From positions 496,001 through 560,000 of the forward strand of contig NZ_BJOG01000001.1 of assembly GCF_006540085.1 (NCBI RefSeq): a stretch of DNA of 64,000 bases. Direction: 5' to 3'. Position numbers and translations under genes: made by a program. This document shows, piece after piece, positions 33,608-41,939 of this stretch; position 1 is the stretch's first letter, and each line of letters begins with the position of its first letter. The notes below the pieces were generated by a model. It saw nothing but the letters and a program-made list of their open reading frames with translations, was not told the DNA's origin and did not search any database. Source of the stretch: Microbacterium oxydans (GTDB taxonomy: Bacteria; Actinomycetota; Actinomycetes; Actinomycetales; Microbacteriaceae).

Positions 33608-34437
33608 GCGGCGCCCTTCAGCGCGAGAAGCCGGTACTCCAGATATCCGACGCGTCCCTGCACCGTGGGGATCGCGAGCTGTGGTCCGGCCTCGATCTCA
33701 CGGTCGAACCGGGGGAGTTCATCGCCGTGCTCGGTCCTTCCGGATCGGGCAAGACCACGCTCCTGCGCAGCATCCTCGGCCTGCAGCCGCTGTCATCCGG
33801 GACGATCCGCGTGGCGGGTGAACCCGTCCATCGGGGCAACTCCCGCATCGGGTACATCCCCCAGCAGCGGAATCTCGCCCCCGACACGAGCATGCGGGCC
33901 CGCGACCTGGTCGCCCTCGGGGTGCAGGGCAGCCGCTTCGGCTTTCCCATCCCGCACCGCGGCGACCGGGCGAAGGTCGACCGACTGCTCGACGCGGTCG
34001 GTGCCTCCCACTTCGCGGATCGCCGCGTCGGACTGCTCTCGGGCGGCGAACAGCAGCGGCTCCGGGTCGGCCAGGCCCTCGCCGACGAGCCCGCACTCCT
34101 GCTGTGCGACGAGCCGCTGTCGAACCTCGACCTCGCCAACCAGGTCGCCGTGACCGACATCATCGACCGACAGCGCCGTGAGCGCGAGGCGGCGGTGCTG
34201 TTCGTCACCCACGACATCAACCCGATCCTGGGCCGGGTCGACCGCATCCTCTACATCGCCGGCGGGCGGTTCCTGCTGGGAACCCCCGACGAGGTGCTGC
34301 AGACCCGCGTGCTCACCGACCTCTACGGCACCCCGGTGTTCGTGCTCCGCGCCGGAGATCGTCTGGTCGTCGTGGGCGTGCCGGACGCCGAGCCTCACCA
34401 CGATCACGGCGATCACGCGCACGGGGGAGCGGCATGA
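33604..34437 (+). CDS. znuC: Zinc ABC transporter ATPase
   Basis: A 277-residue ABC ATPase with Walker A GPSGSGKTTLL (about residue 44), signature LLSGGEQQRLRVGQALA and Walker B LLLCDEPLSNLD. The C-terminal tail carries a His-rich HHDHGDHAHGG, which may bind zinc. GTG at 33604 overlaps the znuA stop, and its own stop overlaps znuB. Confidence 0.94.
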   Translation: MSGALQREKPVLQISDASLHRGDRELWSGLDLTVEPGEFIAVLGPSGSGKTTLLRSILGLQPLSSGTIRVAGEPVHRGNSRIGYIPQQRNLAPDTSMRARDLVALGVQGSRFGFPIPHRGDRAKVDRLLDAVGASHFADRRVGLLSGGEQQRLRVGQALADEPALLLCDEPLSNLDLANQVAVTDIIDRQRREREAAVLFVTHDINPILGRVDRILYIAGGRFLLGTPDEVLQTRVLTDLYGTPVFVLRAGDRLVVVGVPDAEPHHDHGDHAHGGAA

Positions 34438-35312
34438 ACGCGGCGGCAGCCATCGCGCCCATGGTCGGCTGGGATGACATCTTCTCCTTCCAGGACTACG
34501 GCGAGCTCGTCGCCCTGCTCGCGAACTCGATCATCGCGGGAGCCGTGCTCGGGATCGTGGGCGGCCTGATCGGCGTCTTCGTGATGCAGCGCGACCTGGC
34601 CTTCGCCGTGCACGGCGTGAGCGAGCTCTCCTTCGCGGGGGCGGCGGCGGCCCTGCTCTTCGGCGGCAGCGTGGTGGCCGGATCCCTCGGCGGTGCCCTC
34701 GTCGCCGCGATCCTGATCGGCGTGCTCGGGGCCAAGGCCAGGGACCGCAACTCGATCGTCGGTGTGCTCATGCCGTTCGGTCTCGGTCTCGGAATCCTGT
34801 TCCTGTCGCTCTACGACGGCCGCAGCGCCAACCGCTTCAGCCTGTTGACGGGGCAGATCGTCTCGGTCTCGAGCCCCGACCTCGGGTGGCTGATCGGCAT
34901 CAGCATGGTCGTGCTCATCGGGCTGCTGGTGATGTGGAACCCGTTGCGCTTCGACTCGCTCGACCCGGAATCGGCCGCCGCCCGCGGGGTGCCGACCCGC
35001 GCCGTGAGTCTGCTGTTCATGGTGCTGCTCGGCCTGATCGTCGCCGTGAGCGTGCACATCATCGGCGCGCTCCTCGTGATGGCACTGCTGGTCACGCCGG
35101 CCGCCGCCGCGATGCGCGTCACGGCCGGCCCCATCGCGGTGCCGTTGCTGGCTGCGCTGTTCGGGTTCGTCTCCGCGGTCGGCGGCATCCTGCTCGCCCT
35201 CGCCGGAACGCTGCCCGTGAGTCCCTACATCACCACGCTGTCGTTCACGATCTACGTGATCTGCTGGATCGTGCAGCGCTCGCGTGCCAGGGTTCGCCGG
35301 GTCCAGGCCTGA
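34434..35312 (+). CDS. znuB: Zinc ABC transporter permease
   Basis: A 292-residue ABC-3 family membrane protein with eight or nine TM helices. VMQRDLAFAVHGVSELSFAG and LVTPAAAAMRVTAGPIAVPL are characteristic. With ZnuA and ZnuC it imports zinc when Zur is unloaded. The ATG overlaps the znuC stop by 4 bp, and zur follows 46 bp downstream. Confidence 0.94.
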   Translation: MNAAAAIAPMVGWDDIFSFQDYGELVALLANSIIAGAVLGIVGGLIGVFVMQRDLAFAVHGVSELSFAGAAAALLFGGSVVAGSLGGALVAAILIGVLGAKARDRNSIVGVLMPFGLGLGILFLSLYDGRSANRFSLLTGQIVSVSSPDLGWLIGISMVVLIGLLVMWNPLRFDSLDPESAAARGVPTRAVSLLFMVLLGLIVAVSVHIIGALLVMALLVTPAAAAMRVTAGPIAVPLLAALFGFVSAVGGILLALAGTLPVSPYITTLSFTIYVICWIVQRSRARVRRVQA

Positions 35313-35358
35313 GATCCACTCCCAGCCCCCGCTGATCGCCGCGGCCTAGACTCTTCTT

Positions 35359-35775
35359 ATGGCTCAGCGGAACACCTGGCAGCGCGAACGCGTGCGCGAA
35401 GCACTCGCCGACGCGCGCGGATTCGTGAGCGCGCAGAGCCTGCACGCCTCGCTGCGCGATGACAACACCGGCATCGGCCTGGCCACGGTCTATCGCGCCC
35501 TCGCCGGGCTCGCCGCCTCCGGAGACGCCGACTCGCTGCAGAGCCCCGAGGGTGAGGCGCTCTACCGGGCATGCACCACGCAGGGCCACCACCACCACCT
35601 GATCTGCCGGTCCTGCGGTCTGACCGTCGAGATCGAGGCCAAGGACGTCGAGCAGTGGGCGCACCGCACGGCTGCCCTGCACGGATTCACCGAGGCCGCG
35701 CACGTGGTCGACATCTTCGGACTGTGCACTCCGTGCGCGAACAAGCGCGATGCCGAGAGGGCCGCGTCCGCGTGA
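35359..35775 (+). CDS. zur: Zinc uptake regulator, Fur family
   Basis: A 138-residue Fur-family repressor. The winged helix is at about 8-60 (VREALADARGFVSAQSLHAS, GIGLATVYRALAGLAASGDA). The metal sites are GHHHHLICRSCG and GLCTPC. Position directly after znuACB identifies it as Zur rather than Fur. It should bind the box at 32517-32534. Its stop overlaps the following permease gene by 4 bp. Confidence 0.93.
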   Translation: MAQRNTWQRERVREALADARGFVSAQSLHASLRDDNTGIGLATVYRALAGLAASGDADSLQSPEGEALYRACTTQGHHHHLICRSCGLTVEIEAKDVEQWAHRTAALHGFTEAAHVVDIFGLCTPCANKRDAERAASA

Positions 35776-36812
35776 GCTCCTCGGCAGCAACGGCGACCCG
35801 TCACGGCCACTCCCATCGCCCGGCACCCTCGCCGCGTTCGGCATGGATCGGCGTCGGCCTCGGCGTGGCCATCATCGCCGCCCTGTTCCTGATCGATGCC
35901 TTCCTGCCGAAGCTGTTCCCCGCCTCACTGCCCACCCGCGCGCAGGACGGCCTCACGCTCGCGCTGAGCGTGCTCATCGAAGCCCTGCCGTTCGTGATCC
36001 TCGGTGTGCTGCTGTCGATCGTGGTGCAGGTCTGGCTTCCTGCCGACGTCATCCACCGCTGGCTGCCGAAACGCGCGTGGGCCCGTCGTGCGGTGCTGTC
36101 GCTGCTCGGCATGCTGATCCCGGTGTGCGAGTGCGGCAACGTTCCTTTCGCCCGTGGACTCATGATGCGCGGCCTCGCGCCGGCGGAGGCGATGACATTC
36201 CTCATCGCCGCACCGATCGTGAACCCGATCGTGATCCTCACCACGCACGCGGCGTTCGGCTGGGACGGCGGCATCCTCGTCGCCCGCCTGGTCGGCGGCT
36301 ACCTGATCGCCAACCTGATCGGCTGGATCTACAGCCGCCACCCCGACCCCGACGGCATGCTCACGCAGCGTTTCGTCGACACCTGCGATCGGGTGACCCA
36401 CGAACCGGGCACCCCTGTGCGCCGCAGCCTCACGCAGTTCCTCATCGAGCTGCGCGCCGTGATGCCCGCGCTCGTGATCGGCTCGGCGCTCGCCGGAGCC
36501 GTGCAGGTGCTCATCCCGCGGGAGTGGCTGCTGGCGATCGGCTCCAACCCGGTGCTGTCGATCGTCGCGATGATGGCCCTCGCGATGACGGTGGCCATCT
36601 GCTCGAATGTCGACGCCTTTTTCGCGCTGTCGTTCGCGTCGACGTTCTCGTCCGGCGCGATCGTGGCCTTCCTGCTCGTCGGGCCGCTCGTCGACATCAA
36701 GATGCTCGCGCTCATGCGCACGACCTTCACGGGCCGCACGCTCGTCGGGATCGTCGGCATCGTGCTCGCCGCGGCCTTCGCCATCGGGATCGGGGTGAAC
36801 GTCCTTGTCTGA
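35772..36812 (+). CDS. YraQ-type (UPF0718/DUF318) permease
   Basis: A 346-residue membrane protein with eight to nine TM helices. The CECG motif is in LLGMLIPVCECGNVPFARGL, and IAAPIVNPIVILTTHAAFGW and FLLVGPLVDIKMLALMRTTF are conserved. Its N-terminus is His-containing (RHGHSHRPAP). GTG 35772 overlaps zur. The family is paired with TIGR03943 proteins and often sits in Zur or metal regulons, so a metal- or metallophore-related transport role is likely but unproven. Confidence 0.88.
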   Translation: MSSSAATATRHGHSHRPAPSPRSAWIGVGLGVAIIAALFLIDAFLPKLFPASLPTRAQDGLTLALSVLIEALPFVILGVLLSIVVQVWLPADVIHRWLPKRAWARRAVLSLLGMLIPVCECGNVPFARGLMMRGLAPAEAMTFLIAAPIVNPIVILTTHAAFGWDGGILVARLVGGYLIANLIGWIYSRHPDPDGMLTQRFVDTCDRVTHEPGTPVRRSLTQFLIELRAVMPALVIGSALAGAVQVLIPREWLLAIGSNPVLSIVAMMALAMTVAICSNVDAFFALSFASTFSSGAIVAFLLVGPLVDIKMLALMRTTFTGRTLVGIVGIVLAAAFAIGIGVNVLV

Positions 36813-37707
36813 GCACGTGGCACTGTCTGAGCGCGTGGCGCTGTCTTCGCCCACCGCAGCGCGCGTTCGCGCTCTCGGCACCCGCTGGCTGGGTGTGGGG
36901 CTGGCCGCCGTGATCTCGGTCGTCACCCTCGGTCTCGGTCTCACCGGACGCCTCACCCTCTACATCAGCCCCGAGTCGGTGTGGTTCGCGTGCACAGCCG
37001 CCGTCGTCACCCTGGCCGGTGCGATCTGGTCGTGCACCCTCCCGCTCGGCGAGGAGAGCGACCACGGTCACGATCACGGGCATGCCCCTGCGCCCACACG
37101 CCGCAAGTCACGCGCGGAGAGCGCCGCCCGGGATCACGCCGACCTGGATCACGCCGACCCGGAGGACGGCGACGGGCGCCCAGCCACTGCGCCCTCGTCG
37201 CGCCGCACGCTTGCCGGGGTCGCCGCCGTCACGGGTGGCGTCATCGCCTCCGGGGTGGTGGTGGCCGGCCTCGTGCTGCCGCCCGCCTCGCTGTCCGTCG
37301 AGCTCGCGATGTCGCGCGCGGGAGAGCAGAGTGCGTTGTTCGCCGGTGCCGACACGGTGGCCCTCGGCGTCGCCGACACCTCGACGTTCGGCGTCGGCGA
37401 CTGGGCGAGCGTGTTCGCCGCAGCGACGAACACTGCCGCGTATGACGGTGCGCCGGTGAAGCTCACGGGGTTCGTGACCCCGGACGATGCCGACGACGGC
37501 GTCAATCTCACCCGCCTGGTCATCACGCACTGCGTGATCGACGCGCAGACCGCCATCCTCCCCGTCGACGTGAAGCCCGACGACTACGCGACCGGCCAAT
37601 GGGTCGAGATCACCGGAACCGTGCGTGCGGATGCCGATGGGAAGCTCCGCATCGAACCGACCGACGTCGTCGCGATCGACGAGCCGGGGGACCCCTATGA
37701 GTACTGA
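36805..37707 (+). CDS. TIGR03943-family membrane protein, partner of the YraQ-type permease
   Basis: A 300-residue protein with two N-terminal TM helices (LGVGLAAVISVVTLGLGLTG, WFACTAAVVTLAGAIWSCTL), a His/Asp-rich cytoplasmic linker (DHGHDHGHAPAP), a third TM near 135-155 and a C-terminal OB-like domain (KLTGFVTPDDADDGVNLTRL, ITHCVIDAQ). It starts at TTG 36805; GTG 36817 or 36835 are alternatives. The histidine-rich linker agrees with metal handling. Confidence 0.86.
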   Translation: MSEHVALSERVALSSPTAARVRALGTRWLGVGLAAVISVVTLGLGLTGRLTLYISPESVWFACTAAVVTLAGAIWSCTLPLGEESDHGHDHGHAPAPTRRKSRAESAARDHADLDHADPEDGDGRPATAPSSRRTLAGVAAVTGGVIASGVVVAGLVLPPASLSVELAMSRAGEQSALFAGADTVALGVADTSTFGVGDWASVFAAATNTAAYDGAPVKLTGFVTPDDADDGVNLTRLVITHCVIDAQTAILPVDVKPDDYATGQWVEITGTVRADADGKLRIEPTDVVAIDEPGDPYEY

Positions 37708-39586
37708 CGACGAGCGCCCAGAGGTGCCCGCCGTCCCGCGCACACGCGCGGAGATGCGTGCGGCGCGAGAAGCCGCCGAGGCAGCGGAGGCGGAGCGGAT
37801 CGACCGCGTGATCGCCTCCGCCGAACACGTCGCCGCGGCGCCGGACCACGATCCGCACACCGCGGATCCCTCGTCTGCCGCTACGGCGTCCGCGGATCCC
37901 TCGTATGCCGACCAGCCGGATGCCGTCGCAGACGAGGCAGTCCTCCGTGAAGCTGCCGTCCGTGAGGCTGCGGTGCGCGAGGCGGGCGACCGTGAGGTCG
38001 CCGAGCAGGAGGCCGCAGCCCGGAAGATGGCAGCCTTCGAGGCTTCAGCCCGAGAAGACGCGGAGGCGACCACCCTTCCGCCCGTCCCGCTCGCGACTGA
38101 GCCCGTGTTCGTCGGCGCGGCCCCGGACGTCGAGAGGGAGCGCGCAGAGGCCGCGGAGCCGAACACGCCTCCGGCCCCTCGCGTCGCGGCAGAGCCGGAG
38201 CCCGTGCAGACTCCGGGGAGCCGTCGTCGCTTCGTCGTCACGCTCGCCGCCGTGCTGGGTGTCCTCGTCATCGTCGGAACGGGGCTGGGTGTCGCGAGCC
38301 TGCTCCAGGGACCGCGCATCAGCGACGTGCAGGTGAACGCCGCGCAGGCGATCGAGTCCTCAGGCAGCCGCGTCATCCTCACCGCGAACCAGGCGCTCGC
38401 CGACATCGACCCCGCGCAGGTGACGGTCGAGCCGGCGGTGCCGTTCACCGTCGATGCCTCCGGTCGCGGCGTGGGGGTGCGATTCACCGTCCCGCTCGAC
38501 GATTCGACCGACTACACGATCCGCGTGGCCGATGTCGTCGGTGCCGGAGGCGGCCCGACGACGACGCTGACCACGAGCTTCACGACGCCGCCGTCGAACA
38601 TCTTCCTGCTACGCCGCGACGTCGAGGGCAAGGACAAGATCTTCCTCACCGACCTCAGCGGAGAGAAGGCCGTCGCGGTGTTCGAGCACGACAAGATCAA
38701 CGACTTCCGTGCGACATCGACGCAGCTCGTGGTCTCGGTCGAGGAGGACGACGGATCCCGCCTGCTCGTGATGGACCGCGACGGCAAGAACCAGCGTGAG
38801 CTGAAGCTCCCCGGTGACGGCTACGTGGGGGCGATCCAGGTCTCCGAGCGCGGCGGCCTCGTCGGCTACAGCTACTCGGACAAGGAGCTCAGCGATACCG
38901 AAGGGCGCGCGAGCGTCCTCGTCACGCAGTCGCTGAGCGGCGACGACGACCCGCAGATCATCGAGGTCGCCGGTGCCGAGGCGAGCGTGTTCGTGTGGCA
39001 GTTCGTTCCCGACAGCGCGGCCGTGCTGTTCATCGACTTCGACGGAGCGCTCTCGCTCGTCGACCGCTCGACCGATGCCGGCGTGCAGTCGCTCGGTCTC
39101 GCGGCCACCATCCAGGGGATCTCCCGAGGCACGTACACCGCGATCGTGGAGCGGCTCGACGGAGCCGTGGTCGAACTCGATCTGGCCGACGGCTCGGAGC
39201 AGCCCCTCGCCGCTTCGGACCCCGACTACGGCACGGCGAGCTCCATCACGCCGTTCCCCGGCGGCACACTGCGTCACGTCGTCGCGCGTGACGAAGAGGG
39301 TCTCCCGATCGGACAGGTGGTCGTGCGGGTGGACGACGACGGTGCGGCGACCCCGCTGGTCGAGGTCGGGTCGACGGACTCGATCCTCCAGGCCTGTGCA
39401 TCGCCGAGCGGTCAGTATGCCGCCGTCGTCGTCGCGCCAGACCTGGCGAACAACGCCTACGACGGGATGCTGCTGCCGCTTCCCGAGAACGTCGAGACGC
39501 ACCTGATCGACATGGACTCGGGCAAGGAGCTCGTGGCCCTCACCGGCTTCGACGCCTCGTGGTGCCAGACGGCCCCGAGATTCTGA
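37697..39586 (+). CDS. Membrane-anchored protein with coiled-coil N-terminus and TolB-like propeller
   Basis: A 629-residue protein. Residues 1-175 are cytoplasmic, Ala/Glu-rich and partly coiled coil, with short repeats of the type VREAAVREAGDREVAEQEAA. One TM lies at about 180-203 (RRRFVVTLAAVLGVLVIVGT). The external part starts with an Ig-like domain (about 210-300) and continues as a beta-propeller with blades such as LLVMDRDGKNQRELKL and VLFIDFDGALSLVDRSTDAG. A 20-bp direct repeat (37861 and 37891, one mismatch) duplicates ADPS. ATG 37697 overlaps the TIGR03943 gene by 11 bp. Function unknown. Confidence 0.82.
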   Translation: MSTDDERPEVPAVPRTRAEMRAAREAAEAAEAERIDRVIASAEHVAAAPDHDPHTADPSSAATASADPSYADQPDAVADEAVLREAAVREAAVREAGDREVAEQEAAARKMAAFEASAREDAEATTLPPVPLATEPVFVGAAPDVERERAEAAEPNTPPAPRVAAEPEPVQTPGSRRRFVVTLAAVLGVLVIVGTGLGVASLLQGPRISDVQVNAAQAIESSGSRVILTANQALADIDPAQVTVEPAVPFTVDASGRGVGVRFTVPLDDSTDYTIRVADVVGAGGGPTTTLTTSFTTPPSNIFLLRRDVEGKDKIFLTDLSGEKAVAVFEHDKINDFRATSTQLVVSVEEDDGSRLLVMDRDGKNQRELKLPGDGYVGAIQVSERGGLVGYSYSDKELSDTEGRASVLVTQSLSGDDDPQIIEVAGAEASVFVWQFVPDSAAVLFIDFDGALSLVDRSTDAGVQSLGLAATIQGISRGTYTAIVERLDGAVVELDLADGSEQPLAASDPDYGTASSITPFPGGTLRHVVARDEEGLPIGQVVVRVDDDGAATPLVEVGSTDSILQACASPSGQYAAVVVAPDLANNAYDGMLLPLPENVETHLIDMDSGKELVALTGFDASWCQTAPRF

Positions 39587-39587
39587 G

Positions 39588-40346
39588 ATGACCGGCGGCC
39601 CCGACCCCGTGCGCGGTGCAGAGCCGCAGGAGGCTCTGCGCCGCGCCGTCCGCACCGACCTGAGCGGCTCCGCCGTCGACGTCGCTCCGCGCCTGCTGGG
39701 TGGAGAGCTGCGCACGTTCATCTCCACAGCGACGGAGGCGGACCCGGTCGAGGTGCGGCTGCGCATCACCGAGGTCGAGGCCTATCACGGGCAGGGCACG
39801 GGGGAGATCCCCGACCCCGGCTCGCACGCCCGCATGGGACGGACGGCGCGCAATTCGACCATGTGGGGTGAGCCGGGGCGTCTCTACGTGTACCTGAGCC
39901 ACGGCATCCACTCCTGCGTCAACGTCGTGTGCGGACCGGAGGGACAGGGCGACGGCGTGCTGCTCCGGGCCGGTGAGGTCGTGGCAGGGGTGGAGGCTGC
40001 AGCCCTGCGTCGTGGCGTCGCCCTTCCGCTCGGGCGTATCGCGCTGCGGGACCTCGCCCGCGGGCCGGGCCGCCTCGGGCAGGCTGTGGGCCTGCGACAT
40101 CCGCTGCACGACGGGATCGACGCCGTCACGGCAGGCCAGCAGCACGGGGCGCGGGCGGAACTCTGGCTGGGGCCGCAGCGCGACGACGTGGTGAGCGGCC
40201 CTCGGGTCGGAGTGGCAGGCGTCGCGGGGACCGCGGCATTCCCGTGGCGCTTCTGGATCGAAGCGGATCCCACGGTTTCCCCGTTCCGATGGGGACGCGG
40301 TGCGGCCGAGGCGTCGAGTCGCGCGAACGGCTCGATGTCGGCCTGA
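39588..40346 (+). CDS. DNA-3-methyladenine glycosylase (AAG/MPG family)
   Basis: A 252-residue base-excision enzyme that removes alkylated purines. The catalytic Glu is in RITEVEAYHGQG. SHARMGRTARNSTMWGEPGRLYVYLSHG and CVNVVCGPEGQGDGVLLRA follow. It starts one base after the upstream stop and is probably translated with it. The C-terminus PWRFWIEADPTVSPFR is typical. Confidence 0.93.
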   Translation: MTGGPDPVRGAEPQEALRRAVRTDLSGSAVDVAPRLLGGELRTFISTATEADPVEVRLRITEVEAYHGQGTGEIPDPGSHARMGRTARNSTMWGEPGRLYVYLSHGIHSCVNVVCGPEGQGDGVLLRAGEVVAGVEAAALRRGVALPLGRIALRDLARGPGRLGQAVGLRHPLHDGIDAVTAGQQHGARAELWLGPQRDDVVSGPRVGVAGVAGTAAFPWRFWIEADPTVSPFRWGRGAAEASSRANGSMSA

Positions 40347-40386
40347 GCTGGTGCCGTGTGCGCGATGCGAACCGCGGCGCCGGCCG

Positions 40387-40395
40387 TGCTAAACT
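40387..40395 (+). promoter_or_regulatory. Extended -10 of the rpmB operon
   Basis: TGCTAAACT is an extended -10 type element. The -35 is weak (GCGAAC). Initiation near 40402 would put the leader hairpins at the very 5' end. Called by eye. Confidence 0.45.
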
Positions 40396-40401
40396 GACTC
40401 T

Positions 40402-40516
40402 TTGTCTGCGCACACTCCTGTGCGCAGTTCGCATGCTTCCCCTTCTGCGGCCGAGAGATCGGCGGGTCGTGGTCGTGTGCAGACAAGGGATCTTGGGTGG
40501 GGCCGTCCGGCCTCAC
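40402..40516 (+). promoter_or_regulatory. Structured 5' leader of rpmB-rpmG-rpsN with mutually exclusive pairings
   Basis: A 9-bp hairpin CTGCGCACA-ctcc-TGTGCGCAG occupies 40406-40427. TTGTCTGC (40402-40409) can instead pair with GCAGACAA (40480-40487), and with a 2-base bulge the flanking ACAC/GTGT adds four pairs. The two structures exclude each other. GCCGA-GAGA-TCGGC (40451-40464, a GNRA-type loop) and GTGGGGCC-gtcc-GGCCTCAC (40497-40516) complete the leader. It looks like an autogenous r-protein leader; no ligand is proven. Confidence 0.5.
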
Positions 40517-40536
40517 GGTATAGAAGGAGTCACATC

Positions 40537-40773
40537 ATGGCAGCAGTGTGCCAGGTGACCGGAGCTGTTCCCGGCTTCGGACACAATGTCTCGCACTCGC
40601 ACCGCCGGACGAAGCGCCGCTTCGACCCGAACGTGCAGAAGAAGACGTATTTCGTTCCCTCGCTCGGTCGTAAGATCACGCTCAACGTGTCCGCCAAGGG
40701 CATCAAGGTGATCGACGTCCGCGGCATCGAGAACGTGGTCAAGGACCTCCAGGCGAAGGGTGTGAAGCTCTAA
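40537..40773 (+). CDS. rpmB: Ribosomal protein bL28, zinc-independent (C-minus) form
   Basis: A 78-residue L28 beginning [20 protein letters not shown], with [20 protein letters not shown]. Only one cysteine is present, so the four-Cys zinc ribbon of C-plus L28 is absent. First gene of the r-protein trio, with AGAAGGAG 10 bp before ATG. No Zur box is visible upstream. Confidence 0.95.
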   Translation: MAAVCQVTGAVPGFGHNVSHSHRRTKRRFDPNVQKKTYFVPSLGRKITLNVSAKGIKVIDVRGIENVVKDLQAKGVKL

Positions 40774-40943
40774 TGGCCAAGAAGGCTCAGGACGTCCGTC
40801 CGATCATCAAGCTGCGTTCGACGGCAGGTACGGGTTACACGTACGTGACGAAGAAGAACCGCCGCAACACCCCCGACCGCCTCGTGCTCAAGAAGTACGA
40901 CCCGGTCATCCGTCAGCACGTCGAATTCCGAGAGGAGCGTTGA
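40773..40943 (+). CDS. rpmG: Ribosomal protein bL33, zinc-independent form
   Basis: A 56-residue L33, [20 protein letters not shown] then [20 protein letters not shown]. No cysteine at all, so it cannot form the zinc site. Its ATG overlaps the rpmB stop by one base. The gene is short and easily missed. Confidence 0.95.
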   Translation: MAKKAQDVRPIIKLRSTAGTGYTYVTKKNRRNTPDRLVLKKYDPVIRQHVEFREER

Positions 40944-40946
40944 TCA

Positions 40947-41252
40947 ATGGCTAAGAAGAGCAAGATCGCTCGCAACGAGCAGCGCAAGGTCATCGTCGAG
41001 CGTTACGCCGAGCGTCGCGCCGAGCTGAAGAAGACCCTGATCGACCCGAACGCCACCGACGAGGCCCGCGAGGCCGCACGCGTCGGCCTGCAGAAGCTGC
41101 CGCGCAACGCGTCGCCGGCTCGCGTGCGTTCGCGCGACGTCATCGACGGCCGCCCCCGCGGTGTCCTCACGAAGTTCGGCATCTCGCGTGTCCGCTTCCG
41201 TGACATGGCACACCGTGGCGAGCTGCCCGGTGTCACCAAGTCGAGCTGGTAA
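40947..41252 (+). CDS. rpsN: Ribosomal protein uS14, zinc-independent long form
   Basis: A 101-residue S14 beginning [20 protein letters not shown], with the long insert and [20 protein letters not shown]. It has no CXXC zinc motif. It follows rpmG by 3 bp with AGAGGAG and is ended by the terminator at 41273-41303. Confidence 0.95.
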   Translation: MAKKSKIARNEQRKVIVERYAERRAELKKTLIDPNATDEAREAARVGLQKLPRNASPARVRSRDVIDGRPRGVLTKFGISRVRFRDMAHRGELPGVTKSSW

Positions 41253-41272
41253 GTCTCAGCAGACAGTCGATA

Positions 41273-41303
41273 GGGGCGAGGATCTTCGGATCCTCGCCCC
41301 TTT
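41273..41303 (+). terminator. Rho-independent terminator of the rpmB-rpmG-rpsN operon
   Basis: A perfect 12-bp stem GGGGCGAGGATC / GATCCTCGCCCC closes on a UUCG tetraloop and is followed by TTT. It lies 20 bp after the rpsN stop. Confidence 0.93.
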
Positions 41304-41395
41304 CGCGTCCCTGCACCGCGAGCCGGGTCAGGTGATCACGCCGGATCAGGCCGTTTCCTGGACCTGCTCTCCCGCCCGCCGAGGCCCCCGAACAT

Positions 41396-41418
41396 GTGAC
41401 TGGAGTGACAAAAGTGAC
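41396..41418 (+). repeat. Three GTGAC direct repeats at 9-bp spacing
   Basis: GTGAC at 41396, 41405 and 41414 in TGTGACTGGAGTGACAAAAG and the bases after it. They lie about 145 bp upstream of the HU ATG and could be a regulator's direct-repeat site; no protein is implied by sequence. Confidence 0.5.
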
Positions 41419-41563
41419 GCGACACGCCCAGTAATTGCCCAAAACCCGCGAAATGACGCGGAAATGAGGGTGGTCGTTGGTACATTCAAGGCGGTCGACA
41501 GACCAGGAGCATCCGCTCCGACACCCCACAACGATGCGACGGTCTTCGTCGCTGGAGGATGAC

Positions 41564-41851
41564 ATGGCTGACAAGTCCATCACCAAGACCGAGCTCGTCG
41601 CGAGCATCGCTTCCGCCACCGGCCAGAGCCAGGCCACCGTCTCCGGTGTCCTCGACTCGCTGTTCGCCACGGTCTCCGACGCTGTTGCCAAGGGCAGCAA
41701 GGTCTCCATCCCGGGCTGGATCTCCTTCGAGCAGGTCGACACCGCTGCTCGCACGGGCCGCAACCCGCAGACCGGTGCCGAGATCAAGATCCCGGCCGGC
41801 AAGCGCGTCAAGGTGACCGCTGGTTCCAAGCTCAAGGCTGCCGTCAAGTAA
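41564..41851 (+). CDS. hup: HU-family nucleoid protein
   Basis: A 95-residue HU: MADKSITKTELVASIASATG, with the beta-arm region SKVSIPGWISFEQVDTAART and NPQTGAEIKIPAGKRVKVTA. It lacks the long Lys/Ala-rich tail of mycobacterial HupB. It bends and compacts DNA. GGAGG precedes ATG by 8 bp, and a strong hairpin terminator follows at 41869. Confidence 0.95.
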   Translation: MADKSITKTELVASIASATGQSQATVSGVLDSLFATVSDAVAKGSKVSIPGWISFEQVDTAARTGRNPQTGAEIKIPAGKRVKVTAGSKLKAAVK

Positions 41852-41868
41852 TTCGACCGCACCTCTTC

Positions 41869-41902
41869 GAAGGCCGCTCCCGTTCCGACGGGAGCGGCCT
41901 TC
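41869..41902 (+). terminator. Terminator after the HU gene
   Basis: A 15-bp perfect stem GAAGGCCGCTCCCGT / ACGGGAGCGGCCTTC with a TCCG loop, starting 18 bp after the HU stop. The T-run is weak (GTGCTTTC). Confidence 0.88.
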
Positions 41903-41939
41903 GTGCTTTCTCATCGCCGGGCGCGCCTAGGCTGGAGGG

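Larger units (their letters stand above)
41253..41563. other. Intergenic region between rpsN and the HU gene
   Basis: The 311 bp hold the rpsN terminator and, from about 41396, a block of GTGAC direct repeats. The AT-richer end (41430-41500) probably contains the HU promoter, with TACATT near 41481 as a possible -10. Nothing else stands out. Confidence 0.55.

Noticed and set aside
40347..40536. Zur box for the zinc-free ribosomal genes
   Set aside because: I searched the leader and promoter for a TGAtAATGnTTnTCATTA-like palindrome and found none.
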